Shown here: positions 25,187 to 35,343 of the stretch, one piece after another
How the letters are laid out: each line of letters starts with the position of its first letter
Numbering within the stretch: the stretch's first letter is position 1
NCBI GenBank assembly: GCA_023230325.1
Contig: JALNXN010000001.1
Span: 1 to 64,000, forward strand
Direction: 5' to 3'
Source: an archaeon
Lineage (GTDB): Archaea; Iainarchaeota; Iainarchaeia; Iainarchaeales; CSSED10-239
Length of the DNA: 64,000 nt
Notes under the pieces: model-generated
Told to the model about the DNA's origin: nothing
Seen by the model: the letters and a program-made list of their open reading frames with translations, nothing else
Databases searched by the model: none
Program-made: the position numbers and the translations under genes

Positions 25187-26590
25187 ATGCCTTGTAGGAA
25201 AATATATACTAAATTAATTGCAGAATACACTTCTGAAATTAATAAAGCTTTTAATTTATCTTGTAAACTATATAATAATAAAAAAATATTTGGCAATATT
25301 GATAAGATTGATTATGTTTTAAATATTTCTAGAAATTTAACTGATTATGACGAAGAAATAATAATTGCAGGTCTATTGTATAATCCTTATTTAGAAAGCA
25401 TAAATCTTAAACATCATTGTTTTAATAAAAATGTAAGAAAGATATGTAAAGATATTTATTTTATAAATTTTTTTAGTTTACTTAACAATTACAATATTTC
25501 TGAAGAAGAAATTAAAGAATATATTATTCAGCCTTTTTATAAAATTGAATCTGTATTAATTGTTTTTGGAGAAGTTATAACTATCTTAGATTATTTAGAT
25601 AAAATTAAAGATCAAAAATATAAAAAAAGATTTTTAAATATTGTAGAAAAGTCAATTATTCCTCTTGCTTACCAATTAGGTGTTTATAACATAAAAGATA
25701 AAATTTTAAATAAATTAATTGAGATTAAATATCCAAAGAAATTTTTAAATATTAAAAAATATTTAGAAAAGAATTTTCCAAAAAATAACCTGGAAATATT
25801 TAAAGAGATTATTATTGATTATTTAAAATCGCGTAGTCTAAAACCTTTATTTTATGAATATAGGTATAAGAGTGCAGGTAGTTTTTATCAAAAGGTATAT
25901 GTTAATAGATTAGTTGCCATTGATAATATTACTGATGTTTATGCTTTACGATTAATTTTTGAAACTAAAAAGGATTGTTATAAAGCACTTAATTTAATAA
26001 AGAATAATTTTCTACTATATAATTCAAGAATTACAGATATGATTAAAAATCCTAAGAAGAATGGTTATCAATCAATTCATTTAAGATTAAATATTAATGG
26101 TTATCCTGTAGAGGTACAGATTAGAACTGCAGAGATGCATAATAATGCAATTTACGGAGTTTCTTCTCATTTCCATTACAAGAATATTTATGAATTATCT
26201 TTAAAAGAATCAAAAATTTTAGATTATTTAAAAAGCGAAACCTCTTTAAGTGTAAATAAATCTTCTGATTATAAAGACTACATTACTGTTTTTACAACAA
26301 CCAATCAAAAAATTGTAGTTCCTAAAAAAGCAACAATTTTTGATTTTGCTTTTTATTTGCATACTACTTTTGTAATGTATTTTGATTATGCAATTGTTAA
26401 TGGTGTGGCTATTAGAAATAAAAATTGTTTGTTAAAAAATGGAGATGAGATTACAATTGTTAGATCAAGAAAAATAACTTTAGAGGCAGATGATAGAAAA
26501 TATTTGTTTGTTAATAAGAACAAAAAACAATTTAATTTAGTTTTAAATAAAGTTGATAGGCTTTTAAGTGAACAAAATATTGTTGATTAA
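25187..26590 (+). CDS. RelA/SpoT homologue: (p)ppGpp synthetase with degenerate hydrolase region
   Basis: The 467-residue RSH-type protein has three parts. The N-terminal region (about 1-190) corresponds to the hydrolase domain, but the HD pair is absent (IIIAGLLYNPYLE where HDxxED is expected). The synthetase domain (about 200-340) keeps YRYKSAGSFYQK, DVYALRLIF, KNPKKNGYQSIHL and VEVQIRTAEMH, including the catalytic-type Glu. A TGS domain follows (about 365-430: ITVFTTTN...VVPKKATIFDFAFYLH). So synthesis is probably active and hydrolysis lost. An open GTG at 25178 is an alternative start; ATG 25187 is preferred. RSH proteins are rare in archaea. Confidence 0.85.
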   Translation: MPCRKIYTKLIAEYTSEINKAFNLSCKLYNNKKIFGNIDKIDYVLNISRNLTDYDEEIIIAGLLYNPYLESINLKHHCFNKNVRKICKDIYFINFFSLLNNYNISEEEIKEYIIQPFYKIESVLIVFGEVITILDYLDKIKDQKYKKRFLNIVEKSIIPLAYQLGVYNIKDKILNKLIEIKYPKKFLNIKKYLEKNFPKNNLEIFKEIIIDYLKSRSLKPLFYEYRYKSAGSFYQKVYVNRLVAIDNITDVYALRLIFETKKDCYKALNLIKNNFLLYNSRITDMIKNPKKNGYQSIHLRLNINGYPVEVQIRTAEMHNNAIYGVSSHFHYKNIYELSLKESKILDYLKSETSLSVNKSSDYKDYITVFTTTNQKIVVPKKATIFDFAFYLHTTFVMYFDYAIVNGVAIRNKNCLLKNGDEITIVRSRKITLEADDRKYLFVNKNKKQFNLVLNKVDRLLSEQNIVD

Positions 26591-26628
26591 ATTTTTTTAA
26601 TAAAAAATAAAAAAAAGAAGGAAAAGGA

Positions 26629-27762
26629 TTAATTTAATTGAACCCAACTTCCATTTTTGTATTCATATATTTTGTTTGTGTTTTGTAAGACTCTATCTTT
26701 AAAACCAGTATTACCATTAACAGTTACATGTCCTTTCACATTTTCTAAAGAATTAACTAAACATTCTGTATCTTTTGGTTTACAATTTTCCATAGCTTTT
26801 GAAATAATCATCACATGATCATATCCTTCTGCTGCATATGCATATTCTGTGTGACTTAAATTTGTTTTATTTATAAAAGTCTCATATTTTTTTGCAAATT
26901 CTGAATTGTCAATATCTATTCCCTTAAAATCAATAGTTAATGTATTTTCTAAAGATTCTTTTGTTACATTTTCAAAAACATTTTTTGGAAATATTTCTGA
27001 AGTTGTTGCTGCCATAACTTTTATTGGGTAATCATATTTTTGCAATTGATTAAATAAATTTACAAAATGATAATCAAAACCAAGAACAAATATTGTATCA
27101 ATATTTTTTTGATTTGCTCTTAAAAGAATTGTCTTATAATTTTTTTCCTCAACACCATACCAAAATTCTTCAACATTAGGTTCTACTTTTTTAATACCTT
27201 CAAAACATTCTTCTGAAAAACCAATTTGTGGGAATACAATTGCCAACTTTTCATATTTGTTATTTTCTTTTGCAAATCTTGTTAGTTCTTCACAACCTGA
27301 TGATGAATCAAAATCTGTTTTGAAAATAATATTACTTTGATCTTTTATACTTCTCACATATGCTTCATAAATTAAAGGTATATTATTTTGAATTGCAATT
27401 GGTGCTATTGCTTCTGCTGGTGGTTGAAATAATGTGACTAGTATATCTATGTTTTGTGTGTTAATTAGAAAGTTTGCAGCATTTGCACTTTCAGCTCCAT
27501 TTATTTTTCCATCTTCAATTACTAAGTTTAAATTTTGTCCATTTATTCCGCCATTTTCATTAATTTCTTTTGTTGCTATTTCCATTCCGCTTGCCATCGC
27601 TAAACCTATTTGTGAACCAACACCACTTAATGGCGACACTAATCCAATTGTGTACTCTTGATCTTTTATATCTTTATTTTTATTAATATTAGTAAATACT
27701 AACAACAAAATTAAAATTGATATTATTACTATGATTGTTCCTAATAATATTTTCTTTTTCAT
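26629..27762 (-). CDS. Branched-chain amino-acid-type (LivK) substrate-binding protein
   Basis: The 377-residue periplasmic-binding-type protein has an N-terminal helix (about 4-23), then a type I binding fold: IGLVSPLSGVGSQIGLAMASGMEIATKEINENGGINGQNL, typical of LivK/Peripla_BP_6. The start is ATG 27762, because an AAGGAGATG site sits correctly before it; an earlier ATG at 27768 lies too close to that site. No permease or ATPase genes are adjacent, so it may be a sensor or an orphan binding protein. It is divergent from a TrmB regulator 120 bases away. Confidence 0.85.
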   Translation of the reverse strand: MKKKILLGTIIVIISILILLLVFTNINKNKDIKDQEYTIGLVSPLSGVGSQIGLAMASGMEIATKEINENGGINGQNLNLVIEDGKINGAESANAANFLINTQNIDILVTLFQPPAEAIAPIAIQNNIPLIYEAYVRSIKDQSNIIFKTDFDSSSGCEELTRFAKENNKYEKLAIVFPQIGFSEECFEGIKKVEPNVEEFWYGVEEKNYKTILLRANQKNIDTIFVLGFDYHFVNLFNQLQKYDYPIKVMAATTSEIFPKNVFENVTKESLENTLTIDFKGIDIDNSEFAKKYETFINKTNLSHTEYAYAAEGYDHVMIISKAMENCKPKDTECLVNSLENVKGHVTVNGNTGFKDRVLQNTNKIYEYKNGSWVQLN

Positions 27763-27888
27763 AAACATCTCCTTATTTAATTTCTTAACTTTTGCAAGTT
27801 ATACAGAATTTATATTTTCGAAACTATTTAAAATATAACTACTACTAAATATAGTAGGTAATAAATATATAAACAAGAGGCAACAAAT

Positions 27889-28620
27889 ATGGATGTGGAA
27901 CAATTAACAGAACTTCAAGAGTTAGGTTTTACAAAACCAGAAATTAAAGTGTATACTACTCTTTTAGAACTAAATGAATCAAAGACAGGAAAACTTTGCT
28001 TTTTAACAAAAATTCCAAATTCTAGAATTTATTCAATTTTAGATTCTTTAATTGATAAAGGTTTAGTTAGTTATAAAATTACAAATAAAATAAAAGTGTA
28101 TATGCCAGCACCTCCTGAGATTTTAAAATCTATTTTAGATGAAAAACATAAAAAAATATTGTCTGCAGTAAAATTATTACAAGAAAAGAAAACAAAAGTC
28201 TCTAATTTTCAATATAAGACATTTAATAATGTCAAGGGTATTAGGTCTATGTTTTTAGAAATAAATAATGTGATGAATAAGAATTTAGTTTTAAGTTATT
28301 ATACTTCTGCAAAAGGAAGTTATGAGAGATTGATGGGGATTTTTAATGAACATCATGATCTTAAAATTTCAAAAAAGATAAAAAGTAGAATATTAATATC
28401 TAATGAAAATAAAGATCTTGGTGAGAGAAGAAAAAATAAATATACAGAAGTAAAATACATCTCTATTGATAGTTCTGCAGAATGGGGTGTGATTGGAGAT
28501 AAGATGTTATTTATTTTTTATATTATGGGAGATGACCCAAAAGGAATATTAATTGAGGATCAAGTAATTGCAAATACTTTTAAAAAAACCTTTGAAAAGA
28601 TTTGGGATAAAACTAAATAA
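27889..28620 (+). CDS. TrmB-family transcriptional regulator
   Basis: The 243-residue protein has an N-terminal winged helix (LQELGFTKPEIKVYTTLLELNESKTGKLCFLTKIPNSRIYSILDSLIDKGLV) and a C-terminal sensor-like region (about 105-243). This is the standard archaeal TrmB arrangement used to control sugar or amino-acid transport genes. It is divergent from the LivK-like gene, which is a likely target. It starts with ATG after AGAGG, near a TATA-like AATATAGTAGG element. The ligand is unknown. Confidence 0.85.
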   Translation: MDVEQLTELQELGFTKPEIKVYTTLLELNESKTGKLCFLTKIPNSRIYSILDSLIDKGLVSYKITNKIKVYMPAPPEILKSILDEKHKKILSAVKLLQEKKTKVSNFQYKTFNNVKGIRSMFLEINNVMNKNLVLSYYTSAKGSYERLMGIFNEHHDLKISKKIKSRILISNENKDLGERRKNKYTEVKYISIDSSAEWGVIGDKMLFIFYIMGDDPKGILIEDQVIANTFKKTFEKIWDKTK

Positions 28621-28623
28621 GAT

Positions 28624-29826
28624 TTATTTCCCAGAAATAATTTCAATACAGTCATTATTTTTAAGAGGATGATCTTTTCCTAAAAGCATTCTGGTCTTAA
28701 CATCAATAGCTTTTATAAAATTTTTACCAAAGTCAGTATGTAGTTTGTAGGCAAAATCAATTGCTTTAGTTCCAGGTGGCATCAAGAAACAATCAGGCAA
28801 GACATTTCCTTCTTTGTCAACAAGTCCTTTTGTTCCACCAGGATAAACACAAATATATTTTAAAGTTTCAAAAACTAATTTGTCCAGGATATCTTGGACA
28901 CCAGTTGAACCAAAAACATCCAATATATTTTTTTGAATATAATCTAAAGCTTGCTTTTGTTTATCAGATACTTCTTCTTTAACAATTGTAAACTTATTAC
29001 TTCCTGGCAAGTAATCAATAATCTTATTTTTGTCAGCACCCTTTAAGGCAGATTCACTTTCAGCAGAGCAAGGAATAATTAATAAATTTGGAAATTCTTT
29101 TTGTATTCTCTCTAAATTGTCAACGCTACCAGGCACATCAATTTTATTTGCAGCAATAATAATTGGTTTGGATAGTTCCCTTATTTTTTGTGTAAACTGT
29201 AATAACTCTTCATCTGACCAATCAGAAATATTTTTATCAAAAAGATTATTATTTCTTAAAGCTATAGATATTTCCTCTTCTTTTGAACCTAAAGTCGCTT
29301 TTAGATATTCACTTAAAACTGTTAATGTCTTTTGTTTCTGTACTCTTTGGGTAGTTCCAATCTTCACAAAATTCTTTTTAAAGATTCCAAACAACCATTG
29401 TTCAATTTCCTTTAACAAAAATTTAATTTCAAGTGTAGGATCATAACTTCCTCTAGGTATATTTTTTCCTTCTTCATCAGTTGATCCTGAAACATCAATT
29501 ACCTGTATTAAAGCATCTGCTTGATTTAGATCTGTTAAAAACTTATTTCCAAGCCCTCTTCCTTGACTAGCTCCTGGCACAAGTCCAGCAACATCAATTA
29601 AGTCAACTGGTATAAATCTAATATGGTTCTTACAAAAGCCATGTCTTGGGTTACATTGCACTTTTAGTTCTACATCCACGCAAGGATTATTTCTTACAAA
29701 ACCAATTCCTTTGTTTGGTTCAATTGTTGTAAATGGATAGTTTGCAGACTCAGCATCCATTAAAGTCATTGCTCTAAAAAAAGTTGTCTTTCCAACATTT
29801 GGTTTTCCAATAATTCCAATTAACAT
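28624..29826 (-). CDS. ychF: Obg-like GTPase/ATPase YchF with TGS domain
   Basis: The 400-residue protein has the G1 motif GIIGKPNVGKTTFFRAMT, G3 IDVAGLVPGASQGRGLGNKFL, and NKID (AANKIDVPG). A coiled-coil insertion is in the middle (about 140-190) and a C-terminal TGS domain ends the protein (CFLMPPGTKAIDFAYKLHTDFG). This is the archaeal YchF/DRG-like P-loop family, which binds ribosomes and is nearly universal. Length matches the archaeal form (about 395). It is convergent with the TrmB gene, four bases apart. Confidence 0.92.
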   Translation of the reverse strand: MLIGIIGKPNVGKTTFFRAMTLMDAESANYPFTTIEPNKGIGFVRNNPCVDVELKVQCNPRHGFCKNHIRFIPVDLIDVAGLVPGASQGRGLGNKFLTDLNQADALIQVIDVSGSTDEEGKNIPRGSYDPTLEIKFLLKEIEQWLFGIFKKNFVKIGTTQRVQKQKTLTVLSEYLKATLGSKEEEISIALRNNNLFDKNISDWSDEELLQFTQKIRELSKPIIIAANKIDVPGSVDNLERIQKEFPNLLIIPCSAESESALKGADKNKIIDYLPGSNKFTIVKEEVSDKQKQALDYIQKNILDVFGSTGVQDILDKLVFETLKYICVYPGGTKGLVDKEGNVLPDCFLMPPGTKAIDFAYKLHTDFGKNFIKAIDVKTRMLLGKDHPLKNNDCIEIISGK

Positions 29827-29856
29827 AATCTTCTCTTTTTATTCTTATATTCTTTA

Positions 29857-29897
29857 TTTATTATTTTTACTTATCAATTATTTTTACTTATCAATTA
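29857..29897. repeat. Short direct repeat upstream of ychF
   Basis: TTATTTTTACTTATCAA occurs twice, back to back, about 30 bases upstream of the ychF start. It probably overlaps the ychF promoter region. It is a minor slippage duplication or a regulator site. Confidence 0.6.
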
Positions 29898-30025
29898 TTA
29901 ATTTAATATACAAAAGGTTTAAAAGAAAGTATTAAATATAAGTTTTGACTATAATAGTAGTTGTGTAGTAACAAGAATATTAATTACAATTGTAAATTTA
30001 AAATTAATTTAAGATTATAAGAGGC

Positions 30026-30400
30026 TTGAAGATTTTGAAGTTAAAAAGAAATGCAAAAATTTCAATGTTTGTTTTTATAATTGTAGCTGTATTGATTGTT
30101 CTTGCAGGGTTTTTAAATTTGTTTTTAAATAGTTCTGATGGATATAAAAAGAATGAAAAAATTGCAATTGAGAATTGTATTACTTTGTGTAACTTAGAGG
30201 TTAGTAAAGGAACTCTACTTAATGATGGGCCTTGCCTTTCTGAAGAAATTGCTCCTGGATGGGTTTGTGATGTTGCCCATAGCCCAAGAATTGATTTAAT
30301 TGATAATAATCCTAATAATCGTTGTGAAAATTATGGGAAGAAAGGCACTAAACATTATGTGGAAGTTACAGAAAAGTGTAAATTAATTAAAGCTAAATAA
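30026..30400 (+). CDS. Small pilin-like or membrane-anchored protein with cysteines
   Basis: The 124-residue protein has a basic start (KLKRNAKIS) followed at once by a hydrophobic helix (about 13-34), the layout of archaeal type IV pilin precursors. The outer part contains five cysteines (ENCITLCNLEV, GPCLSEE, WVCDVAH, NRCENYG, EKCKLIK) that may form disulfides. A GAGG sequence precedes TTG 30026. A pilin role would fit the pilus ATPases in the window, but no consensus peptidase site is certain. Confidence 0.55.
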   Translation: MKILKLKRNAKISMFVFIIVAVLIVLAGFLNLFLNSSDGYKKNEKIAIENCITLCNLEVSKGTLLNDGPCLSEEIAPGWVCDVAHSPRIDLIDNNPNNRCENYGKKGTKHYVEVTEKCKLIKAK

Positions 30401-30596
30401 TTTGTTTTCTGCAAATTATGTTTTCTTACTTTTTCAATTATTTAATTGTGGGTTATAATTAATAAAATTTACTCTTTTAAAGGTCTATAATTGTTTGGTT
30501 TTAGATTTAAGCTGTTTCTAGATTAAAAATTCTAATTTAATTGAATTTATAAGTTTCTTTTAAAAAATTTCTGAAAATCACTTAGGAACTCAACCA

Positions 30597-30610
30597 ACCT
30601 CTTTATAAAC
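30597..30610 (+). promoter_or_regulatory. Probable 23S rRNA promoter (TATA box)
   Basis: ACCTCTTTATAAAC contains a strong archaeal TATA box preceded by a purine-poor BRE-like stretch. The start of transcription would be near 30630. A hairpin (AAGATAA / TTATCTT, 30638-30657) follows, then the processing stem of the 23S precursor. No gene is seen between 30401 and 30760. No 16S or tRNA lies in this leader, so the 23S has its own promoter. Confidence 0.6.
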
Positions 30611-30719
30611 TTACCTATCCACTAACTTATATTACCCAAGATAAGATTTTTTATCTTGAGTTTGACCGTAATTCTAATATTAAAAGTCTTTAATTTATTA
30701 AGGGCTTTTTCGGGATGAG

Positions 30720-30752
30720 AAAAGTAGGTGTTTATTCTCACGCAAGTTTTTT
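30720..30752 (+). other. 23S rRNA processing stem, 5' arm
   Basis: AAAAGTAGGTGTTTATTCTC (30720-30739) pairs perfectly with GAGAATAAACACCTACTTTT at 33766-33785. The helix continues with bulges through CAAG/CTTG and a T/A-rich part. In archaea such stems are cut by the splicing endonuclease at a bulge-helix-bulge to release pre-23S. Confidence 0.85.
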
Positions 30753-30760
30753 GTAAAAAT

Positions 30761-33745
30761 GATTCTTAAATTTTTGTTAAGCCAATTAATGGATAACTTG
30801 GCTTGTGGACTGATGAAGGGCGTGGCAAGCTGCGATAAGCTTGGGGTAGGTGCATGCAACCGTCGATCCCAAGATGCCTGAATGATTCACTTATTGAAAA
30901 ATAGGTGAAGGGGAACCCAGGGAATTGAAGCATCTTAGTACCTGGTGGAAAAGAAAACAATAGTGATTTTGTTAGTAGGGTCGACCGAAAGCAAAGAAGA
31001 ACAAACCGAATCTCTTATAGTAATGTAGGAGACATGTGGTGTGACCTAGTTACTTCTTGAATATTGAAATCGAAGAAATCTGGAAAGATTTACCATAGAG
31101 GGTGATAGTCCTGTAGATGTTAATTATTCGAGAAGATTGCTGGAGTTCAAGAGTACTGCGCGTTGGATATCGCGTAGAAATACAGCAGACATTTACTGCT
31201 AATTCTAAATATACCACAAGACCGATAGTAAACGAGTACTGTGAAGGAATGTTGAAAAGTACCCTTAACGGGGGGTTAAAAGCACTTGAAATTAATTGGT
31301 TATAGTTCGAGTATGGCCTGAAAGGAATGAAGATAATTAATAAGTGATAATGGGTAACTGTTAAAGCGTCAATTATCTGATCAGGGTCGTACTTTCCGTC
31401 AAGAAGCACGGGCGAGGGAGTTAGTATATGTGGCAAGACAAGGTGACTTAAATCACTGTGTCGTAGGGAAACCAATTTGTCGCAAGATTCTGAGGACAGA
31501 GGTGTTAACTGTGCCTTTAGTCACATAAACTAGACCCGAAACCAGGTGATAAACTCCTGAGCAAGGTGAAACCAACCAACTGGTTGGTGGAGGCCTGAAG
31601 CGATACTAGTCTAACTGTTCGTATGACTTGGGAGTAGGACTGATAAGGTAATCTAACCTGGTGATAGCGGGCTCCTATCGAAATAACTCTAAGGTTAGCC
31701 TGAGTGGAGATAAATAATGGGGTAGAGATACTGATTAGGAAGTACTGGGGAGAAATTCTCACCTTTCTTGTCAAACTCCGAATCTATTATTATCTTAGAA
31801 GCTTAGAGTAGGGGATGGGGGGTAAGCCTCTATTCCAAAAGGGAAAAAACCCAAACTACGATTAAGGTCCTTAAATACAGATTAAGTGTAAATGCGAAAG
31901 GAGTAGTTCTCCTAAGACAATTGGGAGGTAGGCTTAGAAGCAGCCATCCTTTAAAGAGTGCGTTATAGCTCACCAATCTAGGTGAATTGCCCTGAAAATT
32001 AACGGGGCTAAATCTGTTACCGATATCGTGGAGCACGAGCCATCGTGATCTGGTAGATAGGTGTTTTGATAGAGCAGAAGGTAGGCGGTAACGTCTGCTG
32101 GATCTGTCAAAGATATGGATCCTCGCGATAGTAACATCAAAGAAATGTGAGAATCATTTCCGCTGAAAGGGCAAGGGTTCCTTAGCACTAATTTTTAGCT
32201 AAGGGTAAGTCGATCCTAAGTCTCTTCGTAAATCGAAAAAGACGAAAGGGAAACAGGTTCATATTCCTGTACCGATAAAGCACGTGTGGCAACGCAAGTA
32301 TAATTTTTAACATTTTTGGCAGGGTAGTGTATGCTTGTCTGCATATTTAAATGTTATAAATCTCTGGAGAATTATAATGATGAGAAAGAGATTAAAGGCA
32401 TGAATAGGAGAAATCTATTATCGAGGCCAAGAATCTATGAAAAGAAAATTATACAGTGTTTTATTGTTCGTACCAAGAACTGAGAAAGGTGTCCCTAGCT
32501 GAGTAGGCTAAAGCGTAATAGGAGAATAAAGTTAAGGGAATTCGGCAAATTAGCCCTGTATCTTCGGTAGAAGGGGTGCTTACGGTTGCGTAAACTGTAA
32601 GTCTAAGTAACTAAGATGGTCCGACTGTTTATCAAAAACACAGGTGACTGCTAGCCGGAAACGGTGTGTATAGTCACTGACTTCTGCTCACTGCTAGTAC
32701 GTGAACGCCAGGTTCAACTGGTCTAAGCGCTGGTAAAGAGCGGGCCTAACTCTGAGGCTCTCATGGTAGCGTAATACCTTGCCGATTAAATGTCGGCTTG
32801 CACCAAGGAAGTAACGAGATCGTCACTGTCCCTAACTTTAACCTAGTGAACTTGCTTGCGTGGTGAATAAGCCACGAACAACCAATGGGAGGATAAGACC
32901 CCACGGAGGTTTACCACAGTCTGATGTTGTTATACTATTCTTACTATAGAGCGTAGATGGGAGTCGCTTAAGCTGCTTTCGCTAGGAAGTAGTTAGACAC
33001 CAATGTAACACCATCTAGTAGGAAAAGTATAGCTCACGTCTATATGGCGGACAGCATTTGATTTGGTGGTTGGACTGGGGCGGTACACCCCTGAAAGGAT
33101 ATCAGGGGTGTCCAAAGGTCTGCTCAGGCTGGTCAGAAATCAGCCGTAGAGGACAAAACCAAAAGCAGGCTTAACAATGTTCCCAAAAGCACGGAACGTT
33201 GGAAGGAAACTTGGGTTTAGCGAACGCTAGTGTCCCTATTTATGGGGGCCTAGTCTGACAGTGAACTTACCCTGGGGGTAACTGGGTTGTCGCGGGTAAG
33301 AGTTCACATCGACCCCGCGGTTTGCTACCTCGCTGTCGGCTTACGGCATCCTGGCTGTGCACAAGTAGCCAAGGGTGGAGGTGTTCACTCATTAAAGCCG
33401 TACATTAGCTGGGTTAAGAACGATGCGAGTCAGTTTGGTTCCTATCTATTGGTTGTGTTGGTTGTCTGAGGGTAAGATTTGTTTAGTACGAGAGGAACGA
33501 TGAGTCGCAGCCTCTGGTGTGTGGATTGTCTGACAAGGCATGTCTGGTAGCTACGCTGTATTCGATAAGTGCTGAAAGCATCTAAGCACGAAGCGAAACC
33601 TAAAAATAGATAGCCATTCTTGCAGAAATGTGAGACGAAGACTCCGGAAGAAGACCGGTTTGATAGATCAGTAGTGTAAGTTTCGAGCTTTCGGGCGAGT
33701 AATTAAGCTTTCTGATACTAAGAGTCTGAGGAAAATTTAAGAATT
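30761..33745 (+). rRNA. 23S ribosomal RNA
   Basis: A nearly 3-kb, GC-richer segment matches 23S rRNA: near the 5' end GATGAAGGGCGTGGCAAGCTGCGATAAGC, later the sarcin-ricin loop TTTAGTACGAGAGGAACG (near 33480) and GTAACTGGGTTGTCGCGG-type peptidyl-transferase sequences. The ends pair as TTCTTAAATTTT (30763) with AAAATTTAAGAA (33732), giving helix 1, from which I set the boundaries. Length fits archaeal 23S with no intron. 16S and 5S are not adjacent. Reading frames inside this gene are artefacts. Confidence 0.97.
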
Positions 33746-33750
33746 TTGCA

Positions 33751-33786
33751 AAAACCTTGTTCGTGGAGAATAAACACCTACTTTTT
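33751..33786 (+). other. 23S rRNA processing stem, 3' arm
   Basis: This is the complement of the 5' arm at 30720-30752, including GAGAATAAACACCTACTTTT. It is followed by a T-rich stretch (from about 33805) that probably terminates transcription. The interval 33790-33956 carries nothing else I can support. Confidence 0.85.
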
Positions 33787-33956
33787 AAGTCTTTATTAGA
33801 ATATACTGGTTTTTACTTTTTTTATTTTTTTAATTATTCTAATTTATCTTTCTCTTTTTTAATTTAATTAAATTATTTTTTTAAGTTTTTTAAATTACAA
33901 TTTCTGAATTATTAGTTTAACTCTAGGGTTAAAAAGACTTACGTTACATAATTTTA

Positions 33957-34565
33957 ATGATGTTAGAAAAAATCAATTTTGTAGAAGTAAGTAAAGTTCA
34001 TCCTGCTTTTTCAGGTTTGTTAGTTGATTGGTCAATTGGGTCAAGAGAGATAACAGCAACCATAACTAATCTAATTATAAAAAATAATATCTTTGTTGTA
34101 TCTAACAAATTGATTTTAAATAATCTAAACACACAGTATGCTTTTGAAAAAGAATTCTTACAAATAATTTTTGAAAATAAAAAGGAGTTAAGCTTTTTAG
34201 AGTTGTCAAGTAATGCCTACAATAAATATTATAGAAAGCTACTAACTTTAATTTCAAAAGCACTAGTAACAGAAGGATATGTTGTTGAAAATGTGCACGA
34301 TGTTATTGTAAGTAATTTAAAGAACAAATATTCAAAGAATTTAAATCAAAAGGCAGTGATTGTTTTTTTAAAATTGTTTAGTTCTAAATCATCTAATTCA
34401 ATATCTTTTGGAATTGGAGACAAGTGGATAAGTAAGTTGGGTGTTGGTAATTCATCTATTAATAATTACTTAGAAAGATATGGTAAATCTTCTGATTTTG
34501 TATACAATTACTTTGATTTAAATAAGTTCTTGTTAGATTTAGAAATAGACAAAAATAGGAAATAG
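33957..34565 (+). CDS. Hypothetical protein, possibly related to the DUF2207 C-terminal region
   Basis: The 202-residue protein has no membrane segment. WSIGSREITATITNLIIKNNIFVVSNKLIL and FEKEFLQIIFENKKELSFLELS resemble the soluble C-terminal part of DUF2207 proteins, where a winged-helix-like domain precedes a helical one. The DUF2207 membrane helices are absent. It is followed 70 bases later by the glycosylase gene. A TTACGTTACATAATTTTA leader precedes ATG 33957. The assignment is weak. Confidence 0.5.
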   Translation: MMLEKINFVEVSKVHPAFSGLLVDWSIGSREITATITNLIIKNNIFVVSNKLILNNLNTQYAFEKEFLQIIFENKKELSFLELSSNAYNKYYRKLLTLISKALVTEGYVVENVHDVIVSNLKNKYSKNLNQKAVIVFLKLFSSKSSNSISFGIGDKWISKLGVGNSSINNYLERYGKSSDFVYNYFDLNKFLLDLEIDKNRK

Positions 34566-34634
34566 GTTTAAAAGAAAAGGTATAAAAATTGGGAATTAAA
34601 ATATTTAAATATTAAATTTAAAAGAAATGGTGTT

Positions 34635-35324
34635 ATGAAAAAGGTATCTAAGATCTATAACTTTTTACTTGTAGAGTATGGTTATCAAGGTTGGTGGCCA
34701 CTTAGTGATGTTTATAGAAAAACAAATAATTTTTATCACCCAAACAATTATAATTTTCCAAAAAATAAAAAACAAAGATTTGAAATCTGTTTAGGCTGTA
34801 TTCTTACTCAAAACACCTCTTGGAAAAATGTAGAAATTGGAATTAAAAACTTAAAGGAAAATAAGTTATTTAAATCAAGAAGATTATTAAATTATGATTT
34901 AGAAAAATTAAAAGAACTAATAAAGCCTTGCGGGTATTATAATCAGAAAACAGAATATATAATTGAGTTTACTAAATTCTATATGGCTAACAGAAGAAAA
35001 GATTTTGCAAGAGAAAATTTATTAAAAGTAAAAGGCGTTGGTCCTGAAACTGCTGATTCAATGCTACTTTATGCTTTTAAAAAACCTAACTTCGTTGTTG
35101 ACACCTACACTAAAAGAATTCTTCTAAATTTAAAAATTTGTAAAGAAGAAGATGATTATTACACTATTCAAAGATTATTTTTAGAAAATATAAATATTGA
35201 AAATATAAAAGAGAAAGTAAACTATTTTCAAGAATATCATGCTCTACTTGTTAGACATGCGAAAAAATATTATAGAAGAAAAGAAGATTATAAAAAAGAT
35301 CCTCTTATTAATATTCTAAAATAA
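34635..35324 (+). CDS. HhH-GPD DNA glycosylase (endonuclease III-related, MagIII-like)
   Basis: The 229-residue protein opens with EYGYQGWWPL, common in the COG2231 group. It continues with ICLGCILTQNTSWKNVEIGIKNL and the helix-hairpin-helix VKGVGPETADSMLLYAF, then the catalytic Asp region NFVVDTYTKRILL. No iron-sulfur cluster cysteine set is visible at the C-terminus, unlike true endonuclease III. It should remove damaged (for example alkylated) bases. Length fits the family. Confidence 0.85.
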   Translation: MKKVSKIYNFLLVEYGYQGWWPLSDVYRKTNNFYHPNNYNFPKNKKQRFEICLGCILTQNTSWKNVEIGIKNLKENKLFKSRRLLNYDLEKLKELIKPCGYYNQKTEYIIEFTKFYMANRRKDFARENLLKVKGVGPETADSMLLYAFKKPNFVVDTYTKRILLNLKICKEEDDYYTIQRLFLENINIENIKEKVNYFQEYHALLVRHAKKYYRRKEDYKKDPLINILK

Positions 35325-35343
35325 TTTAAATTTTAGAAATAAG

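Noticed and set aside
29030-29446. 138-codon plus-strand frame
   Set aside because: It is antisense to ychF, a confident gene, with no start signal or motif.
30766-33469. Open frames on both strands of 60-140 codons
   Set aside because: They lie inside the 23S rRNA, whose conserved sequence is fully explained by the RNA gene.
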